Assembly: GCA_023388195.1 (NCBI GenBank)
Contig: JAEWGR010000085.1
Span: 1 to 17,486 of the forward strand
Direction of reading: 5' to 3'
Length of the DNA: 17,486 nt
Source: Bacillota bacterium
GTDB taxonomy: Bacteria > Bacillota > Negativicutes > Sporomusales > Sporomusaceae
Shown piece by piece: positions 1 through 7,236 of the stretch (the stretch's first letter is position 1; each line of letters starts with the position of its first letter). The position numbers and the translations under genes were made by a program. Below the pieces are notes generated by a model. That model had not been told where the DNA came from. It was given only the letters and a program-made list of their open reading frames with translations, and made no database searches.

Positions 1-903
1 AGCCAGGAGATTGCTTCGGCATCTGAGCACCTGGCGGCTTCCAGTGAAGAAATGAGTTCGACTGTCAATGAGGTTGCCGGTAGTATTGGTAAGGTAGCCG
101 GAAACTCACAATCAGGGGAGTCGGCTGCTGAAAAAGCGGCCCAGGTTCTTGTCCAACTGGCTTCATTGATTGCGTTGGCGAAAGAACGGGCATTGTCGGC
201 CCAGGATGTTTCGGCTATGACTTCGCAGGCCGCGGCTAACGGGCAGTCAACAGTATCAGGTACAATAGCCAGTATTACGGCGATGCAGTCTAAAATTTCA
301 GAAACAGAAGAGCTTATTGGCAAACTCAATGATTATTCCAGCCAAATTGGTGTTATCACTGAAACCATAACCGGTATTGCAGCGCAGACTAATCTCCTGG
401 CGCTGAACGCTGCTATTGAAGCGGCCCGTGCCGGTGAAGCAGGGCGTGGTTTTGCGGTTGTGGCCGAAGAAGTGCGTAAACTAGCCGAACAATCCAGTAA
501 AGGGGCGCAGGATGTGGGAGCTCTATTAAGTAAAGTAACCGACAGCACAACGCTGGCGGTAGCCGCTGCTCAAGAAAGCCGGGCAGGCATGGAGCAGGTA
601 GTAAAGTCTACGGACGCAGCCAGCTCCGCATTAGAACGCATTTTGACAGCAGCGGGTGAAACAGTTACAGATATTAATCAGATTATGAAAGTGGCTGATG
701 ATGAGGTTGCTACTTCTAACCAGATTGTCGCGTTGATTGATAGTCTGACCCATGGCTTGCAAGAGACTGCCGGCTTAAGTAAAGATGTAGCGATTGCCGC
801 TGAGCAAACGGCAGCGGCTGTTGAAACCGTGGCTGCCAGTGCAGAAGAGTTAACAAGCATGGCTGCTGAGTTAAAAGATATGGTTGTGCGGTTTAAGGTA
901 TAG
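1..903 (+). CDS. Methyl-accepting chemotaxis protein, C-terminal signalling part (5' end outside window)
   Basis: This is the cytoplasmic signalling half of a chemoreceptor, which passes ligand state to the CheA kinase through CheW. The frame is open from base 1, so the sensor, membrane segments and HAMP domain must lie upstream of the window. About 300 residues are visible, mostly long heptad-repeat helices rich in Ala, Glu and Ser. The nearly invariant hairpin tip is present: QTNLLALNAAIEAARAGE followed by GRGFAVVAEEVRKLAEQS. The protein ends in MVVRFKV, a usual C-terminus for this family, with no pentapeptide tether for CheR/CheB. A strong terminator follows directly. The ligand cannot be inferred. 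Identification of the family is very secure; only the N-terminal architecture is unknown. Confidence 0.96.
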   Translation, partial: SQEIASASEHLAASSEEMSSTVNEVAGSIGKVAGNSQSGESAAEKAAQVLVQLASLIALAKERALSAQDVSAMTSQAAANGQSTVSGTIASITAMQSKISETEELIGKLNDYSSQIGVITETITGIAAQTNLLALNAAIEAARAGEAGRGFAVVAEEVRKLAEQSSKGAQDVGALLSKVTDSTTLAVAAAQESRAGMEQVVKSTDAASSALERILTAAGETVTDINQIMKVADDEVATSNQIVALIDSLTHGLQETAGLSKDVAIAAEQTAAAVETVAASAEELTSMAAELKDMVVRFKV

Positions 904-910
904 CAGGCGA

Positions 911-942
911 AAAAGCCGGTGGACTTATGTCCACCGGCTTTT
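911..942 (+). terminator. Rho-independent terminator after the chemoreceptor gene
   Basis: A perfect 14-bp inverted repeat (911-924 with 929-942, loop ttat) begins 8 bases after the stop codon. The stem has a GC-rich core (gccggtggac) flanked by A's on the left and T's on the right, so it can act on both strands. Confidence 0.92.
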
Positions 943-965
943 CACTTACTAGTACAGGCTCAGTA

Positions 966-991
966 ACCAAAGGATAAAAGTTGCATATTAT
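966..991 (+). promoter_or_regulatory. Possible sporulation sigma E/K-like promoter of the small Cys-repeat gene
   Basis: ACC (966-968) is followed after 15 bases by CATATTAT (984-991), which resembles the mother-cell sigma-K/E type -10 element CATAnnnT. No convincing sigma-A pair is visible between the terminator at 942 and the GTG at 1084: TTGACG at 1014-1019 has no matching -10. The match is short and could be chance. The idea rests partly on the coat-like composition of the downstream protein. Confidence 0.25.
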
Positions 992-1083
992 GTAGTGTAA
1001 GTACACTTTCACTTTGACGCAATTACCCTAATGATCCTGGGGCATGTTAGTTTGAAGAGTGAGCGGTAAAGGAGGAGAGTTAA

Positions 1084-1344
1084 GTGTCAAATAAAAAAAG
1101 ACCTTATTGGGATCCCCCCGAGATTGACGAATGGGACGATGAGGATGATGAGTGGGAAACAGAAGCCCGGTTACAAAACGACAGACAAGTGCTGCCTTTT
1201 ATACTTGGTCTGGGGTTAGGCTTTGGCTTTGGCTGTTTCCCGCGGCGCCATTGCTACCCGCGGGTTAACTACGGCTGTAACCCACGCCGTTTCTGCCGTC
1301 CGCGTCAAGGCTGCTTCCCTTGGCGCCCATGCTATCCGTTATAA
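1084..1344 (+). CDS. Small Cys/Pro/Arg-repeat protein (86 aa), unknown function
   Basis: I do not recognise a named family. The start is GTG with a strong Shine-Dalgarno AAAGGAGG at 1068-1075, 8 bases upstream, which argues for real translation. The protein has three blocks. Residues 1-36 are very acidic with several Trp. Residues 37-50 are a short Gly/Leu/Phe stretch (LPFILGLGLGFGFG), too short and glycine-rich to be a confident membrane helix. Residues 51-86 form a basic Cys-rich tail made of three CX5C units (CFPRRHC, CNPRRFC, CFPWRPC), each followed by x-P. Such low-complexity Cys/Pro/Arg composition resembles spore coat or other crosslinked surface proteins, but this is inference from composition only. 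It is a single-gene unit, with a terminator before it and a long hairpin after it. Confidence 0.72.
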   Translation: MSNKKRPYWDPPEIDEWDDEDDEWETEARLQNDRQVLPFILGLGLGFGFGCFPRRHCYPRVNYGCNPRRFCRPRQGCFPWRPCYPL

Positions 1345-1346
1345 CT

Positions 1347-1390
1347 ATCTGAATCCAAGGCTTCCTTTGCAGGAGGCCTTGGATTCAGAT
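1347..1390. terminator. Long hairpin between convergent genes
   Basis: A 15-bp perfect inverted repeat (1347-1361 with 1376-1390) starts 2 bases after the stop codon of the small gene. It extends inward through a G-U pair and tcct/agga (1363-1366 with 1371-1374). It lies between two convergent genes, so it probably stops transcription from both sides. Neither side has a clear T-run, so it may serve for mRNA 3'-end stability as much as termination. Confidence 0.6.
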
Positions 1391-1407
1391 TGGAAGAGGA
1401 CTTTCTA

Positions 1408-3120
1408 CTAATCATTAAGCAGCCATGGACTCGGTTTAGCAATATAATAACCCTGAGAGAAATCGATATTATATTGCTGGACTTTGGCGAATACTGATTC
1501 AGAGTGAACAAATTCAGCGACTGTTTTAATACCCATGTCTTGCGCAAAGGCAACAATGCTTTTAACAATGGATTGCGAATTGACATCCTGGTCAATATTT
1601 TTGATCAGTGAGGCGTCAATTTTCAAATAATCAAAATCTAACGACAATACATAAGCGAAATTTGAATACCCTGACCCAAAATCATCAACCGCCAGTTTAC
1701 AGCCGGATTTTTTTAAGGACTTCAAAAATTGCACAGCGGCGGTATGTGTTTCCAGTCTATGATTTTCCAGTACTTCAAAGGCAACTTTATGATGCATTTT
1801 GTATTTTTCCAGGTGTTCCTGAATCATAGCCGTAGTTTGCGGATTAAGCATATCTTCCACATCAAGATTGATAGATATTTCGTTCGGCAGATTTTTGAAA
1901 AGGTGAAACGATTTTTCAATCATGGCTTTCGTGATGGCCGGATACTGTCTGGTAGCTTTGGCAATATCAATAAACTGATATGGGGAAATAATCTTACCGC
2001 GGTTATCGGTTAGCCTGGCCAGCACTTCGTAATGCGGACTATCAGGCTCCCGGTGGTTATATATCGGTTGAAAATATGGGATAATACGGTCATGTTTGAT
2101 GGCTTCCTGAAGTAATCTGGCCCATTTGATATTATCCTGATAGCGGGCGTCAATGCCATCTGTTTCCCTGAAGAAGAGATAAGGTCTGCGCTCCGCGCGG
2201 GCTTCGCGCAGGGCGATGTCTGCCTTGATTACCAATCTGTTCGGATCAGCACTGGCGGCAAAGGCAATACCGGAGGTTACCCGCAACAAAACTTCCTGGT
2301 GATTACTTGAAAAACGGGTAGCCTGGATGGTTAAGGCAATATGTTTGACCAACCGTTCAAAGTCATCTAGAATCTTAGGCAGATTAAGCGTGGTCTGCGC
2401 ATCCAGAAAGATAGCATATTCATCGGCATGCATTTTATAGAGAGTATAATCAGGAGTAGGCAAAATATCCGATAAAAGCCGCGCCAGGCTTACAAGTATG
2501 AAATCGCCTTCCGTATAGCCGTAAAAGTTGTTTATTTGTTCGAAGTCATCAATATTAATCAAGGCAACAACCGGGACTTTGGATTTGGCAACATCCCTGA
2601 GTAAACGCAAACGATTCGGGAGGCTGGTTAGTGTATCAGTATAGAGCAGCCGAATGAGCTGGTTCTCTTGTTCTTTAAGTGCAAGGGTACGTTCGGCAAT
2701 CTTTTTTTCTAATTTCTGATTTATAATGACAAGCTCGTGCTCAAGACGCTTCCGCTCTGTAATATCTTTTAAACAAGTTATAATTCCGGTTACTTCGCGA
2801 GCCTGATTTAATAATGGCGTCGCCGTCAATATACATTCTATTTCGTCACCGGTCCTGGTTTTTAAGGTTATATCATAATCGAAACGCTGTGAGGATTCTA
2901 CAATGTGCAGCAGCGGGCAGGCCTGAGTCTGGCAACGTGGATTTGGCGTTAATGCATAGCATTTTGTCCCAAGTGCTTGTTCACGGGTGAAGCCGGTCAT
3001 TGCAGCAAAAGCATTATTCACTCTGAGGATAGTGAAATCACGGGCAATTACACACATGCCGTCAGCAGCAGAATTAAATATCTGTTGAAATTCGTCAAAG
3101 TTAGAATCTAGTTGATTCAC
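1408..3120 (-). CDS. PAS / degenerate GGDEF / EAL protein, predicted c-di-GMP phosphodiesterase
   Basis: This is a 570-residue signalling protein. Residues ~8-125 form a PAS sensor domain containing three cysteines, C54, C63 and C68 (KCYALTPNPRCQTQACPLL), ending in the usual DITERKRLE linker and a coiled coil to ~155. Residues ~160-318 are a GGDEF domain whose signature reads HADEY (231-235), so diguanylate cyclase activity is unlikely. Residues ~335-570 are an EAL domain with EVL at 365-367 and the metal and catalytic residues in place: N418, E449, D479-D480 (DDFGSGYS), K500, E536 and Q556. The protein should therefore hydrolyse c-di-GMP to pGpG in the cytoplasm under PAS control. No membrane helix or signal peptide is seen. 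The start is GTG with aggaggt at 3131-3137, about 10 bases upstream. The gene is divergent from the ABC ATPase gene and stands alone. Confidence 0.93.
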   Translation of the reverse strand: MNQLDSNFDEFQQIFNSAADGMCVIARDFTILRVNNAFAAMTGFTREQALGTKCYALTPNPRCQTQACPLLHIVESSQRFDYDITLKTRTGDEIECILTATPLLNQAREVTGIITCLKDITERKRLEHELVIINQKLEKKIAERTLALKEQENQLIRLLYTDTLTSLPNRLRLLRDVAKSKVPVVALINIDDFEQINNFYGYTEGDFILVSLARLLSDILPTPDYTLYKMHADEYAIFLDAQTTLNLPKILDDFERLVKHIALTIQATRFSSNHQEVLLRVTSGIAFAASADPNRLVIKADIALREARAERRPYLFFRETDGIDARYQDNIKWARLLQEAIKHDRIIPYFQPIYNHREPDSPHYEVLARLTDNRGKIISPYQFIDIAKATRQYPAITKAMIEKSFHLFKNLPNEISINLDVEDMLNPQTTAMIQEHLEKYKMHHKVAFEVLENHRLETHTAAVQFLKSLKKSGCKLAVDDFGSGYSNFAYVLSLDFDYLKIDASLIKNIDQDVNSQSIVKSIVAFAQDMGIKTVAEFVHSESVFAKVQQYNIDFSQGYYIAKPSPWLLND

Positions 3121-3276
3121 ACCCGGATGTACCTCCTAAATATACTTATGTAATTTTATAATAACATTGGTAAGAATTTGACTATATAGGACTTTGGTCC
3201 CTGAGAAATCAGATTCAGGCAGGAGTTAGTGCCAAGGCTGTTGAAAATATCAGCATTAACATTTGCGAGGTTATTT

Positions 3277-4116
3277 ATGATTTATATTAATGGGTTGATA
3301 AAAAAATTCGGTGATCGCCTAGCCGTGAATAATTTGAGTCTGGAGATTAAGCAGGGAGAAACCTTTGGTTTGCTAGGGCCTAACGGGGCAGGCAAAACTA
3401 CGACAATCCGGACTTTGACCATGCTTACCCGGCCTACAGCTGGGAGTATTACTATCAATGGCTGGCAACTGCCGCAGGATGAACTGGCAGTTAAATCAGT
3501 TATTGGCGTTGTGCCACAGCACTTAAATCTGGACATTGATCTGACAGCCAAAGAGAACCTCGATTTGCATGGACGTTTGCACCATATGTCCCGTGCTGTA
3601 AGAGAGCAGCGTATTAGTGAATTACTTGATTATGTCGAGCTTACAGAACGTGGCAATGATATGGTGAATACTTTTTCCGGCGGCATGAAACGGCGGCTGA
3701 TGATTGCCCGGGCGCTGCTGCATAACCCCCAGGTTTTATTTCTGGATGAACCAACCGTGGGGCTGGACCCGCAGGTAAGAAGACGCTTGTGGGATCTTAT
3801 CCGCCGTATGAATGCGGATGGATTGACTGTCCTTTTAACCACTCACTATATTGAAGAGGCTGAGAACCTTTGCCAGCGTGTTGCCATTATGGAAAAGGGC
3901 CGGTTAATTGCCCTCAACAGCCCGCAAGCGCTTTGTGAACGGTTAGGCAACTATGTGGTAGAATGGACTGAGAGCGATGGGACGCAATATCGCTTTTTCA
4001 CCAACCGGACTGAGGCTGCAGCTTTTGCCGGAACACTGGCGACAAATGCAACGCTCCGTCACACTAATCTTGAGGATGTATTTGTTGAATTGACTGGCAG
4101 GCGTGTCAGCGCGTAA
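3277..4116 (+). CDS. ABC transporter ATP-binding protein, ABC-2/DrrA-like, without adjacent permease
   Basis: A cytoplasmic ATPase that would drive an ABC-2 type exporter for drugs, lipids or polysaccharide. Walker A is GPNGAGKTT (34-42), the signature FSGGM starts at 133, Walker B is VLFLDEPT, and the H-loop is TTHYIEEAE. An extra C-terminal region of about 70 residues ending LEDVFVELTGRRVSA is typical of the DrrA subfamily. I chose ATG 3277 (279 aa) because the family normally begins just before this point and gcgagg lies 6 bases upstream. A GTG at 3229 with an aggag only 3 bases away would add 16 residues. The usual ABC-2 permease is not beside it: the next gene, 13 bases on, encodes a tRNA nucleotidyltransferase. 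The permease must be elsewhere or lost. The substrate is unknown. Confidence 0.9.
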   Translation: MIYINGLIKKFGDRLAVNNLSLEIKQGETFGLLGPNGAGKTTTIRTLTMLTRPTAGSITINGWQLPQDELAVKSVIGVVPQHLNLDIDLTAKENLDLHGRLHHMSRAVREQRISELLDYVELTERGNDMVNTFSGGMKRRLMIARALLHNPQVLFLDEPTVGLDPQVRRRLWDLIRRMNADGLTVLLTTHYIEEAENLCQRVAIMEKGRLIALNSPQALCERLGNYVVEWTESDGTQYRFFTNRTEAAAFAGTLATNATLRHTNLEDVFVELTGRRVSA

Positions 4117-4129
4117 GGGAGTAGAAACT

Positions 4130-5557
4130 ATGCAAGCAGCAGGGAAAATTATGCAGGCACTTGCCGCTGCCGGATATGTTGTATATATAGTGGGCGGTGC
4201 CGTGCGGGACATGCTGCGTGGGGTAGAGCCTGCTGACATTGATTTAGCTACAAATGCAATCCCGGCCGAGATTGTGGCTGTCGCCATGAGTCAAGGCTGG
4301 CGGACTGTCACTGTGGGGGCTGCTTTTGGGGTAGTCCTGGTAGTTATTGAGGATCATAACTATGAGGTAGCAACATTTCGCAGCGAACGTTATGGCGCTG
4401 ACAGTCATCGTCCGGAAAGTGTTGCGTTCGGGGTAAGTCTGGCCGAGGATCTGGCTAGGCGGGATTTTACAATTAACGCGATGGCTATGAGTAGGACCGG
4501 GATGGTTGTTGACTTATTTGGGGGACAACAGGACCTGGCAGACAGACTGATCCGCACAGTTGGTAATCCGCACAACCGGTTTGCCGAGGATGGTTTACGG
4601 ATGTTTCGGGCTGCCCGTTTTGCTGCCCGGTTAGGTTTTACCATCGAAAACACCACCATGGCGGCAATTTCAGCTAATCTGGGCCGGGTGAATGGCTTGT
4701 CGGTGGAGCGGGTACGGTCTGAAATCGAAAAAACACTGTTAGCTGAATTTCCCGCGCAAGGGTTGGCCGTGCTGCAAACTACCGGGTTACTGGGAACTAC
4801 CTGCCAGGCTAAAGAGCAGGGGCAGATCTATAGTATACCTGTTCTGCCGGAGCTTGAACATCTGTGCGGCTTACCACAAAACCCGAAATATCATTTGTAT
4901 GACGCCTGGCGTCATACGCTGGAAACAGTTGCCTTGGCACCATCGGACCTCGTTCTGCGCTGGAGTGCGCTCTTGCATGATATTGCGAAAGGCTGGCCGG
5001 GGGTGCGTACTCTGAACCGTGCAGGTCAGCCGTCTGATCCCGGCCACGATCAAGCCGGTGCGCAGGCCGCGGTAACAATTTTGACAAGGCTACGGGTAGA
5101 ACGCCCGGTAATTGAAAGAGTAGCGTGGTTGATTCGCCGGCATCTCGTTTTACCGGTGGCAGAGCGTAAAGCCGTATTAAAATGGCTTATACGTTTAGCT
5201 GGTGACTTTAAAGGCAGCAGTCAATTTACTGCTGCCTTGGTCCAGTTATTTAGCCTGCATCAGGCTGACCGGCTGGCGGGCCATACTCAGCCTGATGTAG
5301 GCAGCCTGGAAATCCTTAGAGATTTGTCCGGCCAAATCGTGCAAGAAGTGCCTTTTTTTCCGGCTCAGCTTAGACTGAACGGGCAGGAAATTGCTGCCGC
5401 CATTGGCAGCGGTCCCGGAGTTGGCTGTTTTCAGCGTAATTTGTTAGCACGCATTCAGGCCGGACAGTTAGGTAATACCCATAATGAACTTATCGCTGCT
5501 CTTGAGGCCCGTGTTCGGCGTATAAAAAAAGACGCAGGCGATGGCCGGTCTCTCTGA
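4130..5557 (+). CDS. cca: CCA tRNA nucleotidyltransferase (class II, with HD domain)
   Basis: The enzyme adds or repairs the 3'-CCA end of tRNAs without a nucleic acid template. At 475 residues it has the class II pol-beta-type head: GGAVRD (22-27), the metal-binding pair D36/D38 in ADIDLAT, RRDFTINAMA, and EDGLRMFRAARFAARLGF in the neck. A C-terminal HD domain carries WSALLHDIAKGW, suggesting an added phosphohydrolase activity, as in some bacterial homologues. ATG 4130 with aagggag 8 bases upstream was preferred over GTG 4103, which would overlap the ABC gene. It is probably co-transcribed with the ABC ATPase. Some bacteria split this function into CC- and A-adding enzymes, so full CCA addition is likely but not proven. 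No clear terminator is seen before the serC promoter at 5579. Confidence 0.93.
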   Translation: MQAAGKIMQALAAAGYVVYIVGGAVRDMLRGVEPADIDLATNAIPAEIVAVAMSQGWRTVTVGAAFGVVLVVIEDHNYEVATFRSERYGADSHRPESVAFGVSLAEDLARRDFTINAMAMSRTGMVVDLFGGQQDLADRLIRTVGNPHNRFAEDGLRMFRAARFAARLGFTIENTTMAAISANLGRVNGLSVERVRSEIEKTLLAEFPAQGLAVLQTTGLLGTTCQAKEQGQIYSIPVLPELEHLCGLPQNPKYHLYDAWRHTLETVALAPSDLVLRWSALLHDIAKGWPGVRTLNRAGQPSDPGHDQAGAQAAVTILTRLRVERPVIERVAWLIRRHLVLPVAERKAVLKWLIRLAGDFKGSSQFTAALVQLFSLHQADRLAGHTQPDVGSLEILRDLSGQIVQEVPFFPAQLRLNGQEIAAAIGSGPGVGCFQRNLLARIQAGQLGNTHNELIAALEARVRRIKKDAGDGRSL

Positions 5558-5578
5558 AAGTTTTTGTGATGAATACAC

Positions 5579-5607
5579 TTGACTGCAGACGGCGTATCAT
5601 GTATAAT
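5579..5607 (+). promoter_or_regulatory. Sigma-A promoter of the serC T-box transcript
   Basis: TTGACT (5579-5584), a 17-base spacer and TATAAT (5602-5607) make a near-consensus promoter just after the cca stop. Transcription should begin near 5614, at the 5' edge of the T-box leader. Confidence 0.88.
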
Positions 5608-5613
5608 CGAAAA

Positions 5614-5843
5614 CAAGTTAATTTGCTCAACATGATGAACAGGAAGTTAATTGATTACAATCTTCAGAGAGCCAGCGGTCGGTGTGAGCTGGCGTAAGTA
5701 ACAGTTAATTCCGCCTGGAAGTGGCTGATGATGAATCTGACGGGTGCGCCCGGTATAGCGGCAAAAGTTGGCTGAAAGGCAACCTGGGTGGCAACGCGGG
5801 AATAACTCTCGTCCCTTATTGGGATGAGGGATTTTTTGTTTTT
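5614..5843 (+). promoter_or_regulatory. T-box leader (serine type) upstream of serC
   Basis: This leader senses uncharged tRNA-Ser. Stem I contains the GAGAG element (about 5676-5680) and a side internal loop with UCC at 5710-5712 as the likely specifier codon (Ser), placed between ttaa and cctg helix strands. The T-box core reads tgggtggcaacgcggg at 5785-5800. Its bulge UGGC would pair with GCCA at the tRNA 3' end, fitting the G73 discriminator of tRNA-Ser. The terminator is a 10-bp stem (5806-5815 with 5821-5830, one internal and one near-end G-U pair) followed by attttttgttttt. When charged tRNA-Ser is scarce, read-through into serC is expected. The specifier call is by manual folding and by comparison with the serS leader. 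Confidence 0.93.
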
Positions 5844-5930
5844 ATGTGATAATTGCTATGGGATTGAGAAATATCTGTCCTGCTGCTCCGTAAGCATAGG
5901 CGGAGGCGAGACTTTTTATGAGGTGAAGTG

Positions 5931-7028
5931 ATGGAGAAGAACTATAAACGGGTATATAACTTTAATGCCGGTCCGGCAGCACTGCCGCTTCCAGCCTTGC
6001 AAAAAGCGCAAGCAGAACTGCTTAATTTTAATGATACAGGCATGTCGGTTATGGAACTGAGCCACCGCAGCAAAGAGTATGAGGCTGTTCATAACCGGGC
6101 AATTGGACTTTTAAGGGAACTTCTGGCAATACCGGCAGGATATGAGGTTTTATTCCTGCAAGGTGGTGCCAGCCTCCAATTTGCTATGGTACCGCTTAAC
6201 TTCTTGACGGCAGGTGCAAAAGCCGGTTATGTCCTGACAGGCGTCTGGTCTGAGAAAGCGTATGCAGAGGCGGAAAGACTTGGGGAGGTATTTATTGCTG
6301 CTTCTGCTAAAGAAGGGAACTATTGCCGCATACCGGCCCTTGAAGAACTTCGCTATGATGCCGAATCTGCTTATTTACATATTACGTCCAATAATACTAT
6401 CTTTGGTACTGCCTGGCATGATTTTCCTGATACCGGGGCGATACCACTCATAGCTGATATGTCAAGTGACATCCTGTCAAAGCCCTTTGATGTTAGTAAA
6501 TTTTCCCTTATTTATGCCGGGGCCCAGAAGAACCTTGGACCTTCCGGCGTAACGGTGGTTATTGTCCGCCGTGATTTATTGGAAAAAGCCAATAAAAATA
6601 TACCGACAATGCTGCGGTACGGAATTTATGCCAAAGATAACTCGTTATATAATACGCCGCCTACATTTAGTATTTATATGATAAAACTGATGCTGGAGTG
6701 GGTTAAGGAGCAAGGCGGGGCAGCTGCCCTCTATCAGCAGAATCAGCGGAAAGCTGCACTTATTTATGATGCTATTGATGCGAGTAATGGCTTTTACCTT
6801 GGTCATGCTCAACCGGCTGCGCGTTCGTTAATGAATATCACATTCCGCCTTGCCAATGAAGCTTTGGAAAAAAAGTTTCTTGAGACTGCTAAAGACCAGG
6901 GCTTTGTTGGCCTAGCCGGGCATCGCTCTGTGGGCGGCTGCCGGGCCTCGGCCTATAATGCTGTTCCCTATGAATCCTGTCAGGCACTACGTGAACTGAT
7001 GCTGTCTTTTTACCAAAAGAATGCCTAG
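5931..7028 (+). CDS. serC: Phosphoserine aminotransferase
   Basis: A PLP enzyme that converts 3-phosphohydroxypyruvate and glutamate to O-phosphoserine and 2-oxoglutarate, step two of serine synthesis from 3-phosphoglycerate. At 365 residues it is of normal length. It shows the N-terminal YNFNAGPAALP, MSVMELSHRS, the PLP-phosphate segment LQGGASLQFA, the Schiff-base lysine K200 in AQKNLGPSG, and the substrate-binding end AGHRSVGGCRAS. I chose ATG 5931, with gaggtga at 5920-5926; an in-frame GTG at 5928 is adjacent and closer to the SD. The T-box upstream makes it serine-responsive. Its stop codon lies inside the left arm of the inverted-repeat element starting at 7025. No serA is in the window. 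Downstream is a phosphatase gene that could complete the pathway. Confidence 0.97.
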   Translation: MEKNYKRVYNFNAGPAALPLPALQKAQAELLNFNDTGMSVMELSHRSKEYEAVHNRAIGLLRELLAIPAGYEVLFLQGGASLQFAMVPLNFLTAGAKAGYVLTGVWSEKAYAEAERLGEVFIAASAKEGNYCRIPALEELRYDAESAYLHITSNNTIFGTAWHDFPDTGAIPLIADMSSDILSKPFDVSKFSLIYAGAQKNLGPSGVTVVIVRRDLLEKANKNIPTMLRYGIYAKDNSLYNTPPTFSIYMIKLMLEWVKEQGGAAALYQQNQRKAALIYDAIDASNGFYLGHAQPAARSLMNITFRLANEALEKKFLETAKDQGFVGLAGHRSVGGCRASAYNAVPYESCQALRELMLSFYQKNA

Positions 7029-7188
7029 TAGCTTGCCAGCCCTAATCCGGCGAATACTGGCGGTCTATTTTCCGCAACCCTTCGTTGTCGTCAGTCGGCA
7101 TACGGCCGGTATGCCTCCATCCTCCGCCTTGGTTTGCGAAAAATAGCCTCGCCATTATTCCACCGTCTTAGAGCAGGCAAGCTACTAG
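7025..7188. repeat. 164-bp inverted-repeat element (REP/MITE-like) between serC and the phosphatase gene
   Basis: The ends are a perfect 13-bp inverted repeat: ctagtagcttgcc (7025-7037) and ggcaagctactag (7176-7188). Further in, 7053-7077 pairs imperfectly with 7134-7159 (aata-tggcg and ctatttt-cgcaa blocks). At the tip, ggcatac (7097-7103) pairs with gtatgcc (7109-7115). The result is one long cruciform or RNA rod with three paired levels. It has no T-run, so it does not look like an ordinary terminator. Each arm contains a TA dinucleotide near the end that could be a target duplication. It encodes nothing obvious. It is probably a dispersed non-autonomous element, though only one copy is in this window. 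Confidence 0.7.
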
Positions 7189-7236
7189 CCGCTACTGTTG
7201 CACACAATCTAAAAGATAGAGTTTAAGGAGGAAAAT

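Noticed and set aside
333..860. Minus-strand open frames inside the chemoreceptor gene
   Set aside because: They lie fully within a certain coding region, have Ala/Ser-rich shadow composition and no ribosome binding site.
4809..5087. Minus-strand open frames of 84-92 codons inside cca
   Set aside because: Antisense to a well-conserved enzyme with intact motifs; no start signal or recognisable domain.
7025..7188. Insertion sequence between serC and the phosphatase gene
   Set aside because: It has terminal inverted repeats but no transposase frame and is only 164 bp, so it is listed as a repeat element.
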